Of a DNA stretch of 64,000 nucleotides, positions 8,972 through 17,990 are shown one piece after another. Under the pieces are notes generated by a model. The model saw nothing but the letters and a program-made list of their open reading frames with translations. It did not search any database and was not told the DNA's origin. Made by a program: the position numbers and the translations under genes. This stretch comes from BRH-c54 sp965284565 (GTDB lineage: Bacteria; Bacteroidota; Bacteroidia; Flavobacteriales_E; Vicingaceae): the NCBI GenBank assembly GCA_965284565.1, contig OZ260100.1, positions 186,001 to 250,000 of the forward strand. The letters are read 5' to 3'. Numbering within the stretch: the first letter of the stretch is position 1; the number at the start of each line of letters is the position of its first letter.

Positions 8972-9502
8972 ATGAAACCAACCCTCTACATACTTATCCT
9001 TATACTTTTTAGTGTAAGTGCTTGTAAAACCCAAGAAAAAACTCAAGAAACTGCTATAAAAGAAGAAACAACAGTGCCTAAAGAAACAGAAAACACACAA
9101 CAAACAGAACCTCTTCCTGTAAAGGAAAGTCTGTTTATTACCATGGAAAGAACACCTTGTTTAGGAACTTGTCCTTCTTACGTTATTCGAATTTACAATA
9201 CTGGAAGAGTAGAATATGAAGGTAGAACTTTTGCGAAAAAAGAAGGCAAACATACCAAAACACTTTCTAAAGATGCAATGGATGAAATTACCAATATGAT
9301 TAGAGAAATTGGCTTCTTTAATCTTCAGGATAAGTACGATGCGCAAGTTACCGATATTCCATCTTGTATAATTTCCGTAAATTTGGATGGTAAAAAGAAA
9401 AAAATTCTAGACAGATACGAAGGTCCTAAATCTCTTAGGAATTTAGAAAAATTGATAGACCATCATGTCATAGATGATGAATTAATAAAAGTGGAGGAAT
9501 AA
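8972..9502 (+). CDS. DUF6438-type lipoprotein
   Basis: The 176-residue protein has a lipoprotein signal (lipobox SVSAC, Cys18) and a Thr/Glu/Lys-rich linker to about residue 50. The domain that follows begins with the pattern ITMERTPCLGTCPSYVIRI (Cys63 and Cys67), then YNTGRVEYEG and a Pro-Ser-Cys strand. This matches my recollection of DUF6438, a small Bacteroidota domain of unknown role with a conserved Cys pair. It follows yidC by only 10 bp and probably shares its transcript. Predicted location is the outer or inner membrane, periplasmic face. Confidence 0.75.
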   Translation: MKPTLYILILILFSVSACKTQEKTQETAIKEETTVPKETENTQQTEPLPVKESLFITMERTPCLGTCPSYVIRIYNTGRVEYEGRTFAKKEGKHTKTLSKDAMDEITNMIREIGFFNLQDKYDAQVTDIPSCIISVNLDGKKKKILDRYEGPKSLRNLEKLIDHHVIDDELIKVEE

Positions 9503-9526
9503 ATAAATATATTCAAAATCAAAGCC

Positions 9527-10645
9527 ATGGCTGTTAAAATTATAGAGGTTACAGAAACCAAACACTTTAAAGATTTTGTAAATGTTCAGTTTGAAATTTA
9601 CAAAGGCAATAATTTTTGGGTTCCACCAATCAAAAAAGATGAAGTTAAAGCTATTCAAAGTGCTTATAACCCTGCTTTCAGATTTTGTAAAGCTAAGTTT
9701 TGGGTCGCTTATAAAGACAATAAATGTGTTGGAAGAATTGGAGCCATTATTAATGAACAATACAACGAAAAAACTGGCGAAAAAGCAGGACGCTTTACTC
9801 GATTAGAATTTTTTAATGATGAAGAAGTAGTTAAAAACTTACTTCAAACTGCTGAAGAATGGCTTAAATCTGAAGGAATGACTAAAGTGTTAGGTCCATT
9901 AGGTTTTACTAACCTCGATCACCAAGGAATGTTGGTAGAAGGTTTCGACCATTTACCATCAGCAGCATCGGAATACCATTTGCCATACTATAAAGATTAT
10001 ATGGAAAAGTTGGGCTACCAAAAAGAAATTGATTGGATAGAATTCCGTTTATTTTTAGAAGGTATTCCTGATAAAGCCAAAAGAGTAGCCGAAGTAATAA
10101 AAACCAGAAACCAGCTTACAGTTAAAAGCTTTACAAAAACAAGTGAATTACAACCTTTTGCTGTAAAACTTTTTGAGATTTTAAATGAAGCGTTTAAGGA
10201 TTTGTTTAGCGTGGTACATCTCGATAGAGAAATGATAAATTACTATGTTAAGCGTTATTTAATGATGCTTAATCCTCAATTTGTAAAATTAATTTTCGAT
10301 AAAGATGACCAATTAGTCGCTTTTATTATTGGCTTACCATCTTTGTCAGAAGGCTTACAAAAAGCCAACGGAAAAATTTTTCCGTTTGGTTGGTACCATA
10401 TCCAAAAAGCATTAAAAAAGCCTAAAGTAGTAGATTTAATGCTTACAGGCATTATGCCAGAATACCAAGGAAAAGGTGTTGCGGCAATTTTAATTAATGA
10501 ATTGCAAGCCGTAATGGAAAAACATGGGGTTACTGAAGTAGAAACTACTGGAATTTTTGAAACCAACCAAAAAGCCATACAAAACTGGAAAAACTACGAA
10601 AACACGCAACACAAAAGAAAACGTTGCTGGGTAAAGAGTTTGTAA
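9527..10645 (+). CDS. GNAT-fold N-acetyltransferase-like protein
   Basis: The protein has 372 residues. The N-terminal half includes FWVPPIKKDEV and LEFFNDEEV-type segments seen in a conserved Bacteroidota family. The C-terminal half ends with the acyl-CoA loop MPEYQGKGVAAILINEL (QGKGVA at residues 314-319) followed by GIFETNQKAIQNWKNY, typical of GNAT motif A/B. Such proteins transfer acyl groups from acyl-CoA; the acceptor is unknown. The family is sometimes labelled GTP cyclohydrolase in databases, which nothing in the sequence supports. It lies 24 bp after the DUF6438 gene. Confidence 0.75.
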   Translation: MAVKIIEVTETKHFKDFVNVQFEIYKGNNFWVPPIKKDEVKAIQSAYNPAFRFCKAKFWVAYKDNKCVGRIGAIINEQYNEKTGEKAGRFTRLEFFNDEEVVKNLLQTAEEWLKSEGMTKVLGPLGFTNLDHQGMLVEGFDHLPSAASEYHLPYYKDYMEKLGYQKEIDWIEFRLFLEGIPDKAKRVAEVIKTRNQLTVKSFTKTSELQPFAVKLFEILNEAFKDLFSVVHLDREMINYYVKRYLMMLNPQFVKLIFDKDDQLVAFIIGLPSLSEGLQKANGKIFPFGWYHIQKALKKPKVVDLMLTGIMPEYQGKGVAAILINELQAVMEKHGVTEVETTGIFETNQKAIQNWKNYENTQHKRKRCWVKSL

Positions 10646-10660
10646 ATTAAAATTATTCGT

Positions 10661-11212
10661 ATGTTTAAATTTGTATTTACATATCTACTGTTTTACTTGC
10701 TATCTTCTTTATTATATGGACAATTTGAAAAAACAATTAATACAATAGAAAATTGTAACATTGAAATAGAAAATGATTCAACTCCAATAATTAATAAGGT
10801 AAGAAAAAACACTTTTTATTTACCAAAAGGATGGGATGGTGACTTTCATGATGACAACCCAACTTTATATATAAAAAAAATCATAGATAAAGATACGTTT
10901 AATATTAGAGTTCATGATGCATGGGATGTATATAATAATCCTGATTATATACAATCCATGAAATCAGAAAACAAAAACATCTTTGATATTAATGGATATT
11001 CTTTCTTACCTGATACAGTTTCTAGATTTTATATTTCAAATTTAAAATTATCACTAAGATATTATGAAGGTCAAAAAAATGACTTTGAAAACAAGTGGGT
11101 TTGGACATTTTTATTCAGTTCAACAAAAGATGAAGTGCCTGAAGTTATATTATGTGAGTTAAAAAGCATAATACTACAGTTTACATACTATTCAGAGACA
11201 AAAGAAAATTAA
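10661..11212 (+). CDS. Exported hypothetical protein
   Basis: The product has 183 residues. A signal peptide (MFKFVFTYLLFYLLSSLLYGQ) precedes a mature part rich in Asn, Asp and aromatic residues, with no motif I recognise. It begins 15 bp after the GNAT gene and is convergent with the next gene, from which only 18 bp separate it. No terminator is obvious in that gap. Codon use looks like its neighbours. Confidence 0.6.
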   Translation: MFKFVFTYLLFYLLSSLLYGQFEKTINTIENCNIEIENDSTPIINKVRKNTFYLPKGWDGDFHDDNPTLYIKKIIDKDTFNIRVHDAWDVYNNPDYIQSMKSENKNIFDINGYSFLPDTVSRFYISNLKLSLRYYEGQKNDFENKWVWTFLFSSTKDEVPEVILCELKSIILQFTYYSETKEN

Positions 11213-11230
11213 TTTTTTTAAGCTAAAGAA

Positions 11231-11836
11231 TTAATCTGATATTTCCTTTTGAAAATATTTTTTCTTATTGATACCATCCGAAAAAATGTAGTACAATTTA
11301 TTCCTTTTAATTAGAAAAGGTTTATTATCAAAATTCTCAGTATCTAAAAAATTAAGGTTAAGAAAAATTATTTCTAGATGATTAAAATTGTTTTTGTATA
11401 ACGGTTTTTCAAGAATGAAATCATTACCAATTTTAACAGAATCAATTTTTGTGAGATTAAAACTTACATACCCTAAAGTATCAGTATTTTCTTCAATAAT
11501 TTCTCCATTACTATAAGCTTTAATTGAAATGAAATAACCCAATATTGAATCTTTATCAATTAATTTTATTCTTATTCCATCTAAATCAATTTTTGAGGAA
11601 TCAACACTAATAACACTATCTGTTCCTGCTTTATTTGTGGTAGTTAATAATAATGTGTCATTTTTAGTCGTCCAATTGCCTACTGACTTCATCCAATGAT
11701 AACACTCATGAGATTCGTAAGCAAAAGTACTATCAGCGTTTAAAACTAATTTTGCTCCAAGAGAATTCCAATAAGTTCCCGTTAATTTATTTTGAGAAAA
11801 TAGATTAAATGAAAAACCTATAAACGCTAATAACAT
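11231..11836 (-). CDS. Exported hypothetical protein, lipocalin-like
   Basis: A longer frame opens at 12007, but its first 57 codons run through the terminator hairpins of the upstream regulator. The ATG at 11836 gives a clean signal peptide (MLLAFIGFSFNLFSQ) and a 201-residue protein, so it is preferred. The mature region starts NKLTGTYWNSLGAKLVLNADSTFAYESHECYHWMKSVGNWTTKNDTLLL. This is the usual opening of Bacteroidota lipocalin-like or DUF-type exported proteins, with the G-x-Y/W and the D-S-T-F-x-Y turn. The remainder has no known motif. Function unknown. Confidence 0.6.
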   Translation of the reverse strand: MLLAFIGFSFNLFSQNKLTGTYWNSLGAKLVLNADSTFAYESHECYHWMKSVGNWTTKNDTLLLTTTNKAGTDSVISVDSSKIDLDGIRIKLIDKDSILGYFISIKAYSNGEIIEENTDTLGYVSFNLTKIDSVKIGNDFILEKPLYKNNFNHLEIIFLNLNFLDTENFDNKPFLIKRNKLYYIFSDGINKKKYFQKEISD

Positions 11837-11920
11837 TATAGTTTTAAAGTTCAAATATTTTATAATGTTTTCTTTCAAATGATATTTGAATGTTTTATCT
11901 CTATACAAATATACTACAAT

Positions 11921-11972
11921 AAAAAACACCTTACAGGTGTAGCATATAATAAATAAAAAACCTAAAAGGTTT
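11921..11972 (-). terminator. Two tandem hairpin terminators downstream of the LuxR-type regulator
   Basis: Reading the minus strand after the regulator's stop codon, AAACCT-TTT-AGGTTT (11972-11958) is followed by a T-rich tract. About 20 bp later ACACCT-GTA-AGGTGT (11940-11926) is followed by TTTTT. Both have 6-bp stems with 3-nt loops. Confidence 0.65.
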
Positions 11973-11975
11973 ATT

Positions 11976-12608
11976 CTAGGTATTAATAATATTTTCTTTA
12001 ACAGCATAAATTACAATACCTGCCGTATTTTTAATATTCAGTTTGTGCATGATGTTTTTGCGGTGGGTATTTACGGTATGTGTGCTTAAGTACAACTTAT
12101 CAGCAATTTCTTTATTGGTTAATCCGTCAGAAATAAGTTTAATAATCTCAATTTCTCGTTCCGACAAAGAAATTCCATCACAATCTAAGTTATTATCTTC
12201 ATTCTTTTCTGATAATATATTAATAACCATTCCACAGTAAAACTGCTTGCCATTAAAAGTATCTTCAATAGCTTCTAAAATTTCTTGCTTATCGCAATCA
12301 TCTAACAAGTAACTATCAACTCCGTAACTTAAAGACTTATGAATGATTTGCTTTGCTAAAGATGGCGTTATGGCTAAGATTTTAGCGCTTTTATAAATCT
12401 CTTTAATTTTTTTAACAGCATCTAATCCAAACTGCCCTGTAGAATAATCAATAACAACAATATCCGGAAAATATCTTTTAGAACATTCACTCAACTGCTC
12501 TATAGAATTAACAACCCCCAACACCCTATTACGCATCTTACTTTGCACAATAGTTTTTAAACCTTCGGCAACTATAGGATTGTTATGTGCTATTAAAATA
12601 TCTATCAT
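11976..12608 (-). CDS. LuxR/NarL-type response regulator with degenerate receiver pocket
   Basis: The 210-residue protein has a receiver domain (about 1-120) and a C-terminal LuxR helix-turn-helix. The latter reads LSEREIEIIKLISDGLTNKEIADKLYLSTHTVNTHRKNIMHKL, about residues 147-190. The phospho-acceptor Asp54 (VVIDYS) is present. However, the acidic pair that binds Mg near residues 8-10 reads H-N-N instead of D-D, and the conserved Lys of the KD/KP motif reads Asp103 (YLLDDC). It may therefore work without phosphorylation. It is divergent from the T9SS cargo operon, which makes it a plausible regulator of that operon. Its 5' end has a strong hairpin just before the start codon. Confidence 0.9.
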   Translation of the reverse strand: MIDILIAHNNPIVAEGLKTIVQSKMRNRVLGVVNSIEQLSECSKRYFPDIVVIDYSTGQFGLDAVKKIKEIYKSAKILAITPSLAKQIIHKSLSYGVDSYLLDDCDKQEILEAIEDTFNGKQFYCGMVINILSEKNEDNNLDCDGISLSEREIEIIKLISDGLTNKEIADKLYLSTHTVNTHRKNIMHKLNIKNTAGIVIYAVKENIINT

Positions 12609-12614
12609 GAGTTT

Positions 12615-12651
12615 CTTTATTTAGATTAAGTCTAAATAAAGAGCAAAAATA
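12615..12651 (-). promoter_or_regulatory. -7 box plus 5' hairpin or operator of the LuxR-type gene
   Basis: On the minus strand TATTTTTG (12651-12644) fits the TAnnTTTG box. Immediately after it, CTTTATTTAGA and TCTAAATAAAG (12641-12631 and 12625-12615) form a perfect 11-bp inverted repeat with a 5-nt spacer. It ends 6 bp before the ATG. It could be a DNA operator for the dimeric regulator itself or a hairpin at the 5' end of the mRNA. Confidence 0.55.
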
Positions 12652-12736
12652 AAGACAAAAAACCACTTCCGCTAAAAAAAAGTGAATAAATATTGTAATA
12701 TTTTGGGCGAACGGAATTTATAGTTAAATTTACTTT

Positions 12737-15700
12737 ATGAAACGTCTGGTATTGTTATCAATAATGTATTCTTTGTTACTTGCAAGCAATGTCTTTGCTT
12801 CTGGTGAACTTACTTTTATTGAAAACAAAGGTCAGTGGCACACCAATGTACTGCTTAAATCTGAGCTAAATAGTGGTTTTGTATATTTAGAAAAAAACCG
12901 ATTAACTTTCGATTTGTATGATGTTGCCATGATAGAAAAATATGCTCATCACCACAATCATTACCAACTAAATGAAATTCCGAGCAAATTGAATTGGCAC
13001 GCTTACAACGTAAATTTTAAAAATGGCAACCCAAATCCTACCATTATAAAATCTGAAAAAGTATTTGCTTATTTCAATTATTTTTTAGGAAATAATCCTG
13101 AAAAATGGGCTTCTGATGTAAAAGGCTATAAAAAAGTTACTTATCAAGAAGTCTATACAGGCATAGACTTTCAGATGTATTCTACCGATAATTTAAAGTA
13201 CGATTTTATAGTAAAAGCTCAAGCCAATCCTAATCAGATTAAGTTAGTTTATAATGGACAAAATAAATTACAACTCAAAAAAGGACAGTTACACGTTACT
13301 ACTTCTGTAAATACTATTATTGAAGACAAACCTTATGCTTATCAACTAATTGATGGCGTAAAAACAGAAGTTGTTTGTAGTTACACCCTCACCAATAATG
13401 AGTTAGGATTTGAATTTCCTAATGGTTATGATAAAAACTACGATTTAATTATAGACCCAACCTTAATGTTTTCTTCACTTTCGGGTTCAACAGCCAATAA
13501 TTTCGGATATACTGCTACTTTCGATTCTAAAGGTTTTTTATATTCTGGAAGCTCAGCTTTTGGAACTGGTTACCCGGTTACTGCTGGAGCTTACAGCACC
13601 ACTTTTAATGGTGGTGGCGATGATATTGCTATTTCTAAATTTGATACTTCGGGAACTTTTCTGATTTACTCTACTTACATTGGTGGAAGTAATGTTGAAT
13701 TACCTCACAGTTTAATTGTCAATAGTTTTGATGAGTTGTTTATTTTAGGCACAACCAGTTCTTTTGATTACCCTACGACTACAAATGCTTATGACAATAC
13801 TTTTAATGGTGGAACCATGAATAATTTGTCGAACGGATTAGGAGTAAATTACACCAATGGGTCAGATATTATTGTTTCTAGATTAAGTACTAACGGTACC
13901 AACCTCATTGCTTCTACTTATTTAGGAGGCTCTCAAAATGACGGACTAAATTCAACAGGAGCTAACACTCTAAAATACAATTATGCCGATGAAGTGCGTG
14001 GTGAAATTGATATTGACAAGAACAACAACATTTATATTGTTAGTTGTACCCGTAGCTCAGATTTTCCAATTGTGGGAAATGTTTTTCAACCAACTTACGG
14101 AGGTGGAGACATTGATGCTTGTGTCATTAAAATGGATAACAACCTACAAAACATTATTTGGAGCAGCTTTTTAGGTGGTAATAACCATGATGCTGCTTAT
14201 TCACTGGCAATTGATAGCAATGAAGATTTGTATTTAACTGGAGGAACTAATTCTACTAACTTTCCTTCATCTACCAATGCTTACCAAAATGCTTTTGTTG
14301 GTGGAAGATCTGATGGATTTGTTACTCGTGTAGCTAAAAATGGAAGTCAAATACTCAATTCAACTTTTTTTGGATCAACCACTTACGACCAAAATTATTT
14401 TATTGAATTGGATAAAAATGATAATGTATATTTATTAGGACAAACAGAAATTACTGATAATACTTTTATTCATAATGTGCTATGGTCAAATCCTGGAAGT
14501 GGACAATTTATTAGTAAACTTACTCCTATACTAGACTCATTAATTTATTCTACTGTTTTTGGCTCAGGAAATGGAATTAATATTTCACCAACAGCCTTTT
14601 TAGTGGATTTATGTAATAAAATTTACTTAGCAGGTTGGGGAGGTGCTGTAAATCAATCCTCCACCAATAATGCTGGATATACTACAGGAATGCCCATTAC
14701 TGTCAATGCTTTTCAAAGCACTACTGATGGTAGCGACTTTTATGTGATGGTAATGGAAGATGATGCTTCCAATATTAATTATGGTTCATTTTTCGGTGGT
14801 TCTGTAAGTTCCGAACATGTAGATGGAGGAACCAGTAGATTTGACAGGAAAGGCAAAGTTTATCAAGCAATTTGTGCCGGTTGTGGTGGGAATTCCGATT
14901 TACCTATTTATCCGCCAACCAACCCCATGAACCAAAACAACCACAGTTGTAACTTGGGTGTTTTTAAAATGGATTTTGATTTGCCTGTGGTAGTTGCCGA
15001 CTTTGAAGTACCTCCTGTTGGTTGTGCTCCTTTTACAGTTAATTTTAACAATACGAGCTTAACTCAATCGAACACCAATTTTACTTGGGACTTTGGAGAT
15101 GGAAATGGAAGTTCACAATTTTCACCAACACATACCTACAATACTCCAGGAACTTATACTATCACGTTAATTTTAAATGACACAACTACTTGTAATCTAG
15201 CGGACACAGCAGTAAAAACCATATTAATTTTAGGTAATAACAACACTACAGATTCTACAGTAAATATTTGCCCAGGAGAAAGCGTACAAATAGGGACAAC
15301 ACCTAATCCCGACCCCAATATTAGTTATTCTTGGTCGCCAACAGCGGGATTAAGTGATTCTACCATTTCCAATCCTTTTGCTAGTCCAACTAGCTCCACC
15401 AATTACCAATTGTACATTTCTGATAGCGTTTGTGTAGATACTATTACTTACCCTATTATTGTGAACACCCCTTTGCTTTCGGTTACTAATGATACAACGC
15501 TTTGTTACAACGAAAGTATTTCTCTTTCCGCCAATTCCTTTGGAACAAGTAACACATATGTTTGGTCTTCCAATAGTAATTTTACAGATACTTTAAATTC
15601 GCCAACAACCAACAACAGCTATACTCCTCCAACAAATATTTCAGGTACTTATTACATTCAAATTAATAACAATGGTTGCAAATTATCCGATAGTGTGGCA

Positions 15701-16960
15701 GTAAAAGCTATCGGGCAAAGCTCCATTTTAGGAACAGATTCTATTTGTTTTGGAGATACTGTTAGCATAACTTACAGCAATACCAATCCGGGAGATAGCA
15801 CAAACTATATTTGGTCTCCCTCTGGTCAGATTATTAATGGACAAGGCACAACAAGTGTAGATGTTAGTCCGACAACCACTACCACATTTACTGTAATTGC
15901 TACTAATGATGTTTGTATAGATACACTTACGCAACAGGTAATAGTTACAACAGTTCAAATGAGTGTTAGCAATGACACTACGCTTTGTGTTGGCGATTCG
16001 GCTGTAACGTTGTTGGCAAGTTCTACAACAAGTGGAGCAAATATATTTTGGTCATCAAATGCAATGTATTCTGACACATTAAACAATGGAGCTGATAGTA
16101 TTAATGTTAGTCCAACAACTACTACGACTTATTATGTTATGGTAAGTGCAGGTGGGTGTTTTCGAACCGATAGTGTTACTGTTTTTATAGCCAATAATGT
16201 AACTTCTATAGCTGATGCCTATATCTGTTATGGTGATACAGCAGCCTTAACCATAGTCAACCTTAATCCAAATGATTCACTTTTCCATGATTGGCAACCA
16301 GATGCTCAAATTATTTCAGGAGACAGCACGAATACCATTATTGTTTCACCAATAACTACCACTACATTTTATGTGGTTTCAGAAAATAGTGCAGGTTGTT
16401 TAATTTGGGATTCTGCCACTGTGTTTGTGGATATGTTGGGAAGTTTGAATATTAATGCTACAGTTGATAACCCTACCATTTATCCTGGAGAAACCACCCA
16501 ATTACATGCATCACCCAATGGTTACAATTACACTTGGTCTCCTGCTACAGGGTTAGACAATCCTAACAGTCAGCATCCAAATGCATCACCGACACAAACC
16601 ACTACTTATACGGTTACTATTTCTGGAACAAACTGCGAAAGAACAGCTTTTGTAACCATAGAGGTAAAAGAAATTGTTTGTGATGAACCAGATATTTTTA
16701 TTCCTAATGCATTTACACCTAACGGAGATGGAGAAAATGATGTACTATTTATTAGAGGTAAAATGATAGAAAAAATGAATCTTAAAATCTATAACCGTTG
16801 GGGCGAATTGATTTTTGAAACAGACAATCAACAAGTTGGATGGGACGGAAAATATAAAGGAGAATTAGTACAACCGAATGTTTTTGTATATCACTTGCAA
16901 ATTTGGTGTATTGATGGTCAAGAATTTTTCAAAAAAGGAAATGTAACAGTTATAAGGTAA
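12737..16960 (+). CDS. Large T9SS-exported surface protein with PKD and CHU_C-type C-terminal sorting domain
   Basis: The protein has 1407 residues. After a signal peptide (about 1-21) comes an N-terminal module beginning FIENKGQWHTNVLLKSEL (residues ~27-235, the DUF7948 pattern). A run of SBBP-like beta-propeller repeats follows, with recurring ISKFDTSGTFLIYSTYIGG-type units (about 240-720). Next are a PKD domain near 752-835 (FTWDFGDGNGSS...HTYNTPGTYTITL) and several Ig-like Thr/Ser-rich modules. The end, from about 1316, has PNAFTPNGDGENDVL, IYNRWGELIFET and WDGKYKG, the gliding-motility-associated (CHU_C, type B) sorting domain that directs secretion through T9SS. It is immediately followed by PorP/SprF-like and OmpA-like genes. 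The natural role could be adhesion, gliding or polymer binding. Confidence 0.92.
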   Translation: MKRLVLLSIMYSLLLASNVFASGELTFIENKGQWHTNVLLKSELNSGFVYLEKNRLTFDLYDVAMIEKYAHHHNHYQLNEIPSKLNWHAYNVNFKNGNPNPTIIKSEKVFAYFNYFLGNNPEKWASDVKGYKKVTYQEVYTGIDFQMYSTDNLKYDFIVKAQANPNQIKLVYNGQNKLQLKKGQLHVTTSVNTIIEDKPYAYQLIDGVKTEVVCSYTLTNNELGFEFPNGYDKNYDLIIDPTLMFSSLSGSTANNFGYTATFDSKGFLYSGSSAFGTGYPVTAGAYSTTFNGGGDDIAISKFDTSGTFLIYSTYIGGSNVELPHSLIVNSFDELFILGTTSSFDYPTTTNAYDNTFNGGTMNNLSNGLGVNYTNGSDIIVSRLSTNGTNLIASTYLGGSQNDGLNSTGANTLKYNYADEVRGEIDIDKNNNIYIVSCTRSSDFPIVGNVFQPTYGGGDIDACVIKMDNNLQNIIWSSFLGGNNHDAAYSLAIDSNEDLYLTGGTNSTNFPSSTNAYQNAFVGGRSDGFVTRVAKNGSQILNSTFFGSTTYDQNYFIELDKNDNVYLLGQTEITDNTFIHNVLWSNPGSGQFISKLTPILDSLIYSTVFGSGNGINISPTAFLVDLCNKIYLAGWGGAVNQSSTNNAGYTTGMPITVNAFQSTTDGSDFYVMVMEDDASNINYGSFFGGSVSSEHVDGGTSRFDRKGKVYQAICAGCGGNSDLPIYPPTNPMNQNNHSCNLGVFKMDFDLPVVVADFEVPPVGCAPFTVNFNNTSLTQSNTNFTWDFGDGNGSSQFSPTHTYNTPGTYTITLILNDTTTCNLADTAVKTILILGNNNTTDSTVNICPGESVQIGTTPNPDPNISYSWSPTAGLSDSTISNPFASPTSSTNYQLYISDSVCVDTITYPIIVNTPLLSVTNDTTLCYNESISLSANSFGTSNTYVWSSNSNFTDTLNSPTTNNSYTPPTNISGTYYIQINNNGCKLSDSVAVKAIGQSSILGTDSICFGDTVSITYSNTNPGDSTNYIWSPSGQIINGQGTTSVDVSPTTTTTFTVIATNDVCIDTLTQQVIVTTVQMSVSNDTTLCVGDSAVTLLASSTTSGANIFWSSNAMYSDTLNNGADSINVSPTTTTTYYVMVSAGGCFRTDSVTVFIANNVTSIADAYICYGDTAALTIVNLNPNDSLFHDWQPDAQIISGDSTNTIIVSPITTTTFYVVSENSAGCLIWDSATVFVDMLGSLNINATVDNPTIYPGETTQLHASPNGYNYTWSPATGLDNPNSQHPNASPTQTTTYTVTISGTNCERTAFVTIEVKEIVCDEPDIFIPNAFTPNGDGENDVLFIRGKMIEKMNLKIYNRWGELIFETDNQQVGWDGKYKGELVQPNVFVYHLQIWCIDGQEFFKKGNVTVIR

Positions 16961-16961
16961 G

Positions 16962-17990
16962 TTGGGAAATAAAAAATCACATATTAGTTTAATTAAAACA
17001 TTGACAATTATTATAATTTCAATGTTGTCTACTAAGACTAAATTAGTTAGTCAAGATATCCATTTTTCTCAATTTTTCAATTCCCCCTTAAACCTCAACC
17101 CATCATTAACAGGTAATTTTATTGGCGACATTCGTTTGGTTGCCAACCAAAGAACACAATGGAGCTCGGTAACTACTCCTTATGTTACTTTTGCACTTTC
17201 GGGAGAATATAGAAATATTTACAATACTTCTTTAAACGCAGGACTTTCTATTTTTCATGATAAAGCAGGAGATTCTCAATTTTCAACTTTACAAATTGGT
17301 GTTCCTATAAGCTATACTTTATATATCAGTGACTCTTCACAAACGGTTCAATTTGGAATGCAGCCATCTTTTGTACAAAGAAGCATTAATTATGACGATC
17401 TGAGGTTTGACAATCAGTATGATGGAACAGTTTACAATTCGACTTTAGGAAACGGTGAAACGTTTGGTACCAACGGTCGCAACTATTTTAACTTACATGC
17501 TGGCATCAGTTGGAATTATTTATTTGCACAACGAAAATCGGTAAATGCAGGTTTTGCTGTACACAATCTAACCCAACCCGAACAAAGTTTTTTTAGTGGT
17601 GAAAGTATTCCACTAAAGCATCGTTATACTTTTCATGCTGGAACAGATTTTAAGGTTCACAACGATTTTGATATTCTTCCAAGAGTAATGTTAGGCTATC
17701 AACATCAATATAAAGAAATAATAATGGGTGGTTCAGTACGTTATCACCTCAATAACGGAAACTACAAAAACCTATACGGAGGAATTTACTACAGAAATTC
17801 GGATGCGGCCTATTTAACGGCAGGAATTGATTATCATAACTTCCATTTTAAGGTTAGTTACGATATTAATGTTTCTTCCTTAGAAGTGGCCAGTAACAAC
17901 CGTGGCGGATTTGAATTTGCTTTAATCTATATTTTTGAAAAATACAGACCAGTTATTAAGAGATATAAAGCTTGCCCGAATTATATATGA
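16962..17990 (+). CDS. PorP/SprF family type IX secretion outer-membrane protein
   Basis: The 342-residue beta-barrel protein opens with a signal segment, then QDIHFSQFFNSPLNLNPSLTGNF, the hallmark of PorP/SprF proteins. It continues with alternating aromatic strands such as GMQPSFVQRSINYDDLRFDNQYDG. Family members pair with type B T9SS cargo (as SprF with SprB in Flavobacterium) and help attach it to the cell surface. The start chosen is TTG at 16962, directly after the cargo gene's stop, because the next ATG (17022) would lose the basic part of the signal peptide. Pairing with the preceding CHU_C protein is implied by the 1-bp gap. Confidence 0.9.
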   Translation: MGNKKSHISLIKTLTIIIISMLSTKTKLVSQDIHFSQFFNSPLNLNPSLTGNFIGDIRLVANQRTQWSSVTTPYVTFALSGEYRNIYNTSLNAGLSIFHDKAGDSQFSTLQIGVPISYTLYISDSSQTVQFGMQPSFVQRSINYDDLRFDNQYDGTVYNSTLGNGETFGTNGRNYFNLHAGISWNYLFAQRKSVNAGFAVHNLTQPEQSFFSGESIPLKHRYTFHAGTDFKVHNDFDILPRVMLGYQHQYKEIIMGGSVRYHLNNGNYKNLYGGIYYRNSDAAYLTAGIDYHNFHFKVSYDINVSSLEVASNNRGGFEFALIYIFEKYRPVIKRYKACPNYI

